In this document: one piece after another, positions 58,601-64,000 of the stretch | Position numbering within the stretch: position 1 is the first letter of the stretch | Layout: every line of letters starts with the position of its first letter | Notes under the pieces: model-generated | Databases searched by the model: none | The model's input: the letters and a program-made list of their open reading frames with translations, nothing else | Told to the model about the DNA's origin: nothing | Position numbers and translations under genes: made by a program | Assembly: GCA_963971305.1 (NCBI GenBank) | Contig: OZ020313.1 | Location: 23,013,260-23,077,259 of the forward strand | DNA: 64,000 nucleotides | Source: Arcuatula senhousia | Lineage: Eukaryota > Mollusca > Bivalvia > Mytilida > Mytilidae | Reading direction: 5' to 3'

Positions 58601-61600
58601 AATTCGAGAAACAATACTTAATATGTCTAGCACTCTAGCTACCACAAGCATTATCTGAATTGATTTACAATTCATATCATATAATGTCATATCTATGCTA
58701 GTAAACAACTAAAAACAGTAGAGATTACTTATTAATATTCAATACATTAGGATGCAGAAATTTTGCTTAAAAAGCATTAACAATGACTGACCAAAAAAGG
58801 GCTTGACCTTGTCACCTTTTGTGATTTCCTATAATTCTCAACCATTTTTTAATTTTAAAAAGCTATACCTACTCCCCCCAGAAATCTATCTTTGCTTTAA
58901 AATCTCTTATTGTTCATTTATGTTGTAGGAGGAATATAGAAAGGATGTTGGTGTAAATAAACTGATTCATGATAACAAAACTGATGCACTGATGAGTCGC
59001 TGGAGAAATCCTTCTCTGTCTGTACATGGTAAATAATATGGTGGAACCTAATTCTATACCGTTTATCATGCAGCATCTTGATACTCACTATTTATATCCC
59101 TTTAAAGCAAGCAATTTTGGGAGGGGCATATAGGAATCACAATGACTGTCTTTTCAGTATCATCCCAAATAGGTTGTGAGCTCAACTCTGTGTAAACCAC
59201 TTGCTGGAGTTCAAAAGGACATCATAGATATGTTGTGTAAATTTTGTATCTTTTTGATGAGTTGAACTGTGCCTCTTCTTTCCAGGTCAGCCCGTCATCT
59301 ACTTCCTGTTTTCCAAAAACTCTTAGTGGGGGTATGCTTAGCATGACAAAGTGCAACCTCTTCTTGTTGTTGCTTTTTTTTCATAAAAATTAAACCCCAT
59401 CAAGATAATTAATAATTTATGAAAGCAAAACATTTTTTTAATCCACTAAGATAAAATTGGTGAGCACTCAGCACAAATTCAAATTCATGTATCCTGGTTT
59501 TATAATCAATTTTAAAACTGAACAACTCATTCATACAAGGTATTTTATATTGAAGGTATTGAAGGAGCTTTTTCAGGAGCAGGAGCCAAAACTGTGATAC
59601 CAAGAAAAGTGATCGGTAAATTTTCCATTAGACTTGTGCCAGATCAGTTACCAGATGATATAGAAAAGAAGGTCAAGGCCCATATTGACAATGTTGTCCA
59701 GAAACATGGCACACCTAATAAAGTGAAGTATGTATTGTTGATATCTCTATCCCTCTCTTATGATTTATGTATAACAGTAAAGCAGGTATTGTTCCTTTGC
59801 ACTAAGTTTCATGATTTGTATTAAAAGAAGGGAATATAATGTTACTGGTTCAAGTGGGTTAAACTGGTTCACCCCTGTCCAACCATCCACTCTGTTTTCA
59901 TAGTAACCACTTATCACAGCAACTTGGTACAAGTTTCTTTATCCTGTGAACACATTTTTAGTCTGTCACATATTTATTTCCTGTTTACAGACTAAAACAA
60001 TTTCCATTATTGTGGTCAACTCTGTTGTCAGACATGATATTTGATATACAACATAAATCATTTGACCCCCCTTTTCATGAACTATTTTGCTCATTCTTAA
60101 GCCATTTGCTTTGTACTACAATTAATGTTTTATTAAACGATGATGTGGTTTCTATTATTAGAGAATTTATAGTGAACATATTACTAATTGATTGTACTTG
60201 TTTTGTTTTACAGTGTGTCTATGGGTCATGGTGGAAAGCCATGGGTCAGTGACTTTAATGATCCAAATTACGTCGCTGGTAGAAATGCTATGAAAACAGG
60301 TAAATTCATTGTCTACCTTGAGCTTTACTTTAAAAACATTAAACAATGAATGTCAAAAAATGTACAATACATGACTAAGCATTGTTGAAATATAAAAAAG
60401 TATTTCAGAGGCAGATCCAGAAAGAGGGTTCCCACTTCCATTTCCTTTGAAAAAAATTGTATATTTTTTGCAAAATTTATGTAATCTGTTTTTTCCCCTT
60501 TCAGGTGATAAGTATATTCAAAGGTTTTATTTTGTTATGAATTTTTCACATATTTTGTTTTGCTAACCTAGAGTTTTAAGTACCAAATTTTAAAAATACC
60601 TGTGAAAAGAGAAAATTGTTACCCCCCCAAAAAAAAATAAATAAAAAAATTCGCTCAATGAAAGATTGTTTTGTTCAATTGCAATATCAATTAGCTCAAA
60701 TGAAGTGCACTGTTTTAAAGACAACCTATGTGCTCTACGTTATCCAGCTTTAAGCACACCATTGACCACTGCCAGAGTTTGCAACTCCAAAGGCACTGGC
60801 ACAATTCTATGTTTCGCTTGAGACAAGAGACATCTCTCATTGTTTGGAGGTTCTGGTCACATGTAAGGACATTGCTCTAATACTGTAAAAGGGGATAATT
60901 TCGCATGGTTTAAATTTTGCATTTCAGTACCAAAATGCATTCGCGAGGGTTTAGTTTCACATTTTATTAGATCTTGGAATATTGGGTCCTTCTAAATGTA
61001 ATTTAAGCAAGGGGATTTTTCGCAACTTTGTACTGATCGCAGAATTAGCGATAAATAAACCCCTCACGAAAATTTCCCGTTTTACAGTAGATATTATCTA
61101 ATAGAATACCTTCCATTGTTTTGATGTCTGTCAGTCTGTATTAAATCACAAAGAAAACCTCCCCTTTTACAATAGATAAACATTGTATTTTTACAGTTTT
61201 TGGTGTAGAACCAGATTTAACCAGAGAGGGAGGAAGTATTCCTGTGACCCTGACCTTCCAGGAAGCCACTGGAAAAAATGTGATGCTGTTACCCATTGGT
61301 GCCTCTGATGATGGAGCCCATTCACAAAATGAGAAAATTGACAGATTGAATTATATTAATGGAGTGAGTAATTTATAATGTATTTTAAAATATGTATTAT
61401 AAGTCATCATTCCCTTTTATAATACTTACACCCTACATTAACCCCCTACCTTTTATTGCACCAAAGTGACCCAAAACACAAAAGAACAAGCTTACAAATT
61501 GTATATACATGTAAAATCATGATATAAACATAAGTTGAAATCTGTACTACATGTTGCATAAACCCTTGATGGCTGATTAAGCGATATAGAATTCAACTTG

Positions 61601-62736
61601 CCTAATATTAACACATTTATATTACAACTTATTTAAATTCTGATTAAACAAAGTATAGGCATGTTACAATACCAAAGAACACCATGACATGATCCTATTT
61701 TAAACATTTTCTGGAATAGAAGTGATCATCAATGACATAAAACATTTATACAGAAATCATCTTATTCATATAAATGTAGTGCATAAATAAAAGAGTAATT
61801 ATACCCCATGCAATAATTGACTGGTCCTTCCGTGCTTCTGTCTATGATCAAAGTTTCTGAAACAGATATCTCAGAAACTGTTGATCATAGGCTTTTGATA
61901 TTTGGCATGCAACCAAGTTGCCAAAGGTAAAATGTTTTTGACCAGTCCGTCCAAATTTCTGTAACAGATATCTCAGAAACTATTATTCATAGCTTATCAA
62001 TATTTGGTATGTTACTGTAGCTTCAGGCAGGGTCCCATATGGTGGGATATGTTTTCTGGTCTGTTGATCGTCTACTTCTTGTTTAAAGAGCTAACTTGGA
62101 AAGACAACAACTCTGTCATTTGACTCCTAACTTGAATCAGATAATCTCTGTCAAAAATGTGGAGGGGTGGTATATGTGAGTGTGCTCAGTAAGGTTCTTT
62201 CATTGACAGAGAAAGAACTTTGAAGACAGATATGATTTTTCAAAGTGTAGCCTGATATTCAAAATACAATTCAGTTATGAATAAATTCTGTACATATTTC
62301 AAAGTAGATTTTGTATCTTATATTAACAGCCAACCTGTAAAGGGACATAAAATACTTTGCTCATATAGAGACCTTAATAGTACAAAATAAGAAAGATAAG
62401 ATATAACATATAAAAGATGATCAATGAACAAGCATTCAGGTTTAGTTGTTGTAGAATTGAACCCCAATTCAAATTTTTTTAGACACACCAGAGATACTAG
62501 ATAATTAGTTGATTGTTATTTTGTAAACCAAAGAAAGTAAGGGTTTTTGTGCCCCATCTATGAAAGCAGGGGAGTATAAAGTGTTTTGCTCTGTTTGTTT
62601 GTCTGTCTGTAAAAAAATGTTGCAAGATGGGGCATTATGTCTATGGGATATATTCTAGCCTTTCTGATAAATTTATTTTATTTTTCAGGTCAAAGTATTA
62701 GGAGCCTACATCAAGGAGCTAGCCAAGTTGTCTTGA
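49690..62736 (+). CDS. CNDP2: Cytosolic non-specific dipeptidase (M20 metallopeptidase)
   Basis: CNDP2 hydrolyses dipeptides such as Cys-Gly in the cytosol using two metal ions. Exons: 49690-49718, 51458-51581, 52214-52384, 53007-53087, 54586-54660, 55174-55254, 55725-55798, 57302-57376, 58049-58193, 58929-59028, 59556-59727, 60214-60299, 61197-61363, 62689-62736. Phases all match: 1,428 nt, 475 residues, the same length as the human enzyme. Metal ligands H100, D133, E168, D196, H446 and catalytic D102 and E167 are present ([42 protein letters not shown]); H229 in DLHSGVFGG is kept. Exon 1 ([10 protein letters not shown], donor GTAAGA) is inferred from phase and the family's 'LF-x-x-ID' start. 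Introns contain a SINE, a hAT element and a foldback element. I see no broken exon. Confidence 0.96.
49805..49838. repeat. Perfect 14-bp hairpin in CNDP2 intron 1
   Basis: AAACCGAAAGTAGA, a six-base loop (CAAGAA), then TCTACTTTCGGTTT, followed by a T run. It could be the remains of a small foldback element. It is intronic, so a terminator or histone-type role does not fit. Confidence 0.75.
53279..53417. repeat. Foldback repeat with ~48-base arms in CNDP2 intron 4
   Basis: The left arm (53279-53326, 'tgtcttttgatgaggtaaat' onward) is matched inverted at 53367-53417, differing mainly in T-run length. The loop holds 'tcaccgagcccagtgggcgaggtga', itself almost self-complementary. It probably forms one end of the larger element that includes the fragment at 53560-53860. 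Confidence 0.85.
53560..53730 (-). pseudogene. Possible N-terminal fragment of a Crypton/DUF3504-like recombinase gene
   Basis: A 56-residue frame starts [20 protein letters not shown] and contains [16 protein letters not shown]. The '[11 protein letters not shown]' phrase resembles the start of tyrosine-recombinase-like (Crypton, KIAA1958-type) proteins known in invertebrate genomes; this is from memory and is the main reason for the call. A TATTTATAG box lies about 90 bases upstream on the minus strand, so this looks like a promoter plus first codons, with the rest lost. It lies in CNDP2 intron 4, opposite to the gene. It could also be an unrelated small frame in a MITE. Confidence 0.35.
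53950..54285 (-). mobile_element. tRNA-derived SINE, copy 3 (minus orientation), in CNDP2 intron 4
   Basis: Same body as copy 2 ('cacatacacgggacaatct', 'gagaccatcctcgcaaatgg') with more changes. The B box is GGTTTGATCC on the minus strand, with one change from consensus. It begins near 54285 (GAGAGCCTGTGGTGTAGTGG) and ends near 53950. Confidence 0.85.
55839..56720 (+). mobile_element. hAT-type non-autonomous element with 8-bp target duplication, CNDP2 intron 7
   Basis: The ends CAAGGGTCTGGAAA and TTTCCAGACCCTTG are exact inverted repeats, 882 bp apart end to end. TGCCAAAA stands directly on both sides (55831-55838 and 56721-56728). Subterminal 'ggtcatgaccg' and 'aatgaccgaaat' repeats are present. 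There is a poly-G run near 56631. No transposase frame. Confidence 0.9.
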
Positions 62737-62869
62737 AGGCTGTGGTTTTATTTCAAAGTTGCCATAGAAACAGTACACTGTGTCAGATATACAATTACTA
62801 ACTGTGTCTCATAATTATAAACAGAACAAATATGTGCTAGAATATTTTAAGCTTATTTATATGTTGTCA

Positions 62870-62875
62870 AATAAA
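62870..62875 (+). terminator. Polyadenylation signal of CNDP2
   Basis: AATAAA lies 134 bases after the stop codon, followed by T-rich 'tttatatttgtatctctttt'. This implies a short 3' UTR. Confidence 0.65.
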
Positions 62876-63084
62876 ATTTATATTTGTATCTCTTTTGTAT
62901 ATCTCTCTAAAGTGACATGATCTAATGGTATACCTTCCATTGTTTTGTTGTCTGTCAGTCTGTATTAAATCACAAAGAAAATCCTCATAAAACATTGTTT
63001 CTTTGGCTCATCTCTTCTGAAACAAAGAAATTTTTAGATATCAAGACTGGACTTTGGTCAATATGAAAATTTCCACTAATCTTT

Positions 63085-64000
63085 ACTTAACAAGCGCAGC
63101 ATGATATGACCGCAACATGTCAAACCCTGAATGTTTTAGGCCCGATATGGATAGTCACTTGCTCTGGACACATGCAGCCCATGATGGACTGACAAAGTTT
63201 TTTGACACATGCAGCCTTTGGTGGACTTTCCTCCCACATTTCACAAGGAATTCATTTTTTTTTTCAAAAGCAGACCAAAAATGAAATACAGTTTAACAAA
63301 ATTATTACCCCTTTTGGCCCCTAATTAAGGATATCTGCTACCTTTCATGTTTGCCCCTTTTGCCCGTTTGGCCTCTAACAGCAATATAGAGGAGCAGAGT
63401 GTCACAAAATTGAATTTTATAAAGAATAATAGCTAGTGAAAAAAAAAGAATTAAAATCAGATGATAAGAATAAATTTGTGATTTTGGCCCCTTTTGGCCC
63501 TAATTTTGTAACAGAAAAAGCGGAGGGGGTGCAAAAATTTTCCTCCCAATTTGAATCCACTACTTGACAAGATTTAACCTGCAAAAAAATTTTCCATATC
63601 AGACCAAAAATAAAAAAGTTGCATTTTTCGCCCTATTTCTAAATGAAAAATGGGGGGATCCCCAAAATTGACCCCATGTATGGTTAAATGTTAACATGCA
63701 CATCTTTGTCAAATTTCATAGCAATTTGCCAACCAGAAACAAAGTTATTGTACAAACAAATAAAAAAAAATTGGATTTCTTGCCCTTTTTGGTCCCCTAA
63801 TTTCTAAATGAATTAAGGGGGGACCCCCAAAATCAATCCCATTCATCCTTTATTAGTATGAAACATAAGATTATTATTCAACAGTTAACCAGAACAGAGT
63901 TATTGTGGGAACAAATAAAAAAGTAGCATTTTTGGCCCCCTTTTGGCTCCTAATTTCTAAACGAAAAAAGAGGGACCCCCAAAATCAATCCCATTCATCC
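63085..64000 (+). repeat. Repeat family R, copy 3, cut by the window edge
   Basis: It starts 'caagcgcagcatgatatgac' with 'cgcaacatgtcaaaccctga' and 'ggcccgatatggatagtcac', then diverged units with 'ggccccttttggccc' and 'gggggacccccaaaatcaat', as in copy 2. The end with the GAC run and hairpin lies beyond 64000. Confidence 0.75.

Overview
This is eukaryotic nuclear DNA from an invertebrate animal, most likely a bivalve mollusc. It is AT-rich, with short exons, long introns, GT-AG splice sites and dense small transposons. No ribosomal, mitochondrial, bacterial or viral gene block is visible. The phylum call rests on protein similarity and on repeat types I remember from bivalves. A mussel-like genus is a guess.

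Four conserved protein-coding genes are present, and I could follow their exons with matching splice phases. (1) GTF2H1, TFIIH subunit p62, minus strand, 103-3157: the first three coding exons, continuing off the left edge. (2) CIMAP3/PIFO (protein pitchfork), plus strand, 6509-13901: six exons, 195 residues, with a two-codon first exon just downstream of a CCAAT box, an ETS-like site and an X-box-like site. (3) PHRF1, minus strand, 24615-41903: 14 coding exons, 1,919 residues, with RING, PHD, Arg/Ser-rich region and C-terminal SRI-like domain, and one 3.9-kb exon. (4) CNDP2, plus strand, 49690-62736: 14 exons, 475 residues, all metal-binding and catalytic residues kept. GTF2H1/CIMAP3 and PHRF1/CNDP2 are both head-to-head pairs. 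The genes have unrelated jobs (transcription and repair, cilium, chromatin and ubiquitin, dipeptide hydrolysis), so nothing suggests a functional cluster.

Introns and gaps hold many mobile elements, several with exact ends. There is a decayed Tigger/pogo transposon (3420-6000, TA target sites), a TA-flanked inverted-repeat element (22619-23500), two hAT-type elements with exact 8-bp target duplications (41196-41536 and 55839-56720), and three tRNA-derived SINE copies. LINE relics lie between PHRF1 and CNDP2, a possible tyrosine-recombinase gene fragment sits in a CNDP2 intron, and three copies of a family with internal ~110-bp repeats are spread over the window. The region 14-24 kb is gene-free and carries two tandem arrays.

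The most unusual object is at 47761-48876. It is a 1,116-bp element with 46-bp inverted ends and a 6-bp target duplication, inserted in a LINE ORF1 relic. Its interior has 48 GATATC palindromes, nearly all exactly 21 bp apart (two helical turns). A second striking object is a 280-bp palindrome with no spacer and one mismatch per 140-bp arm, at 11317-11596 in a CIMAP3 intron.
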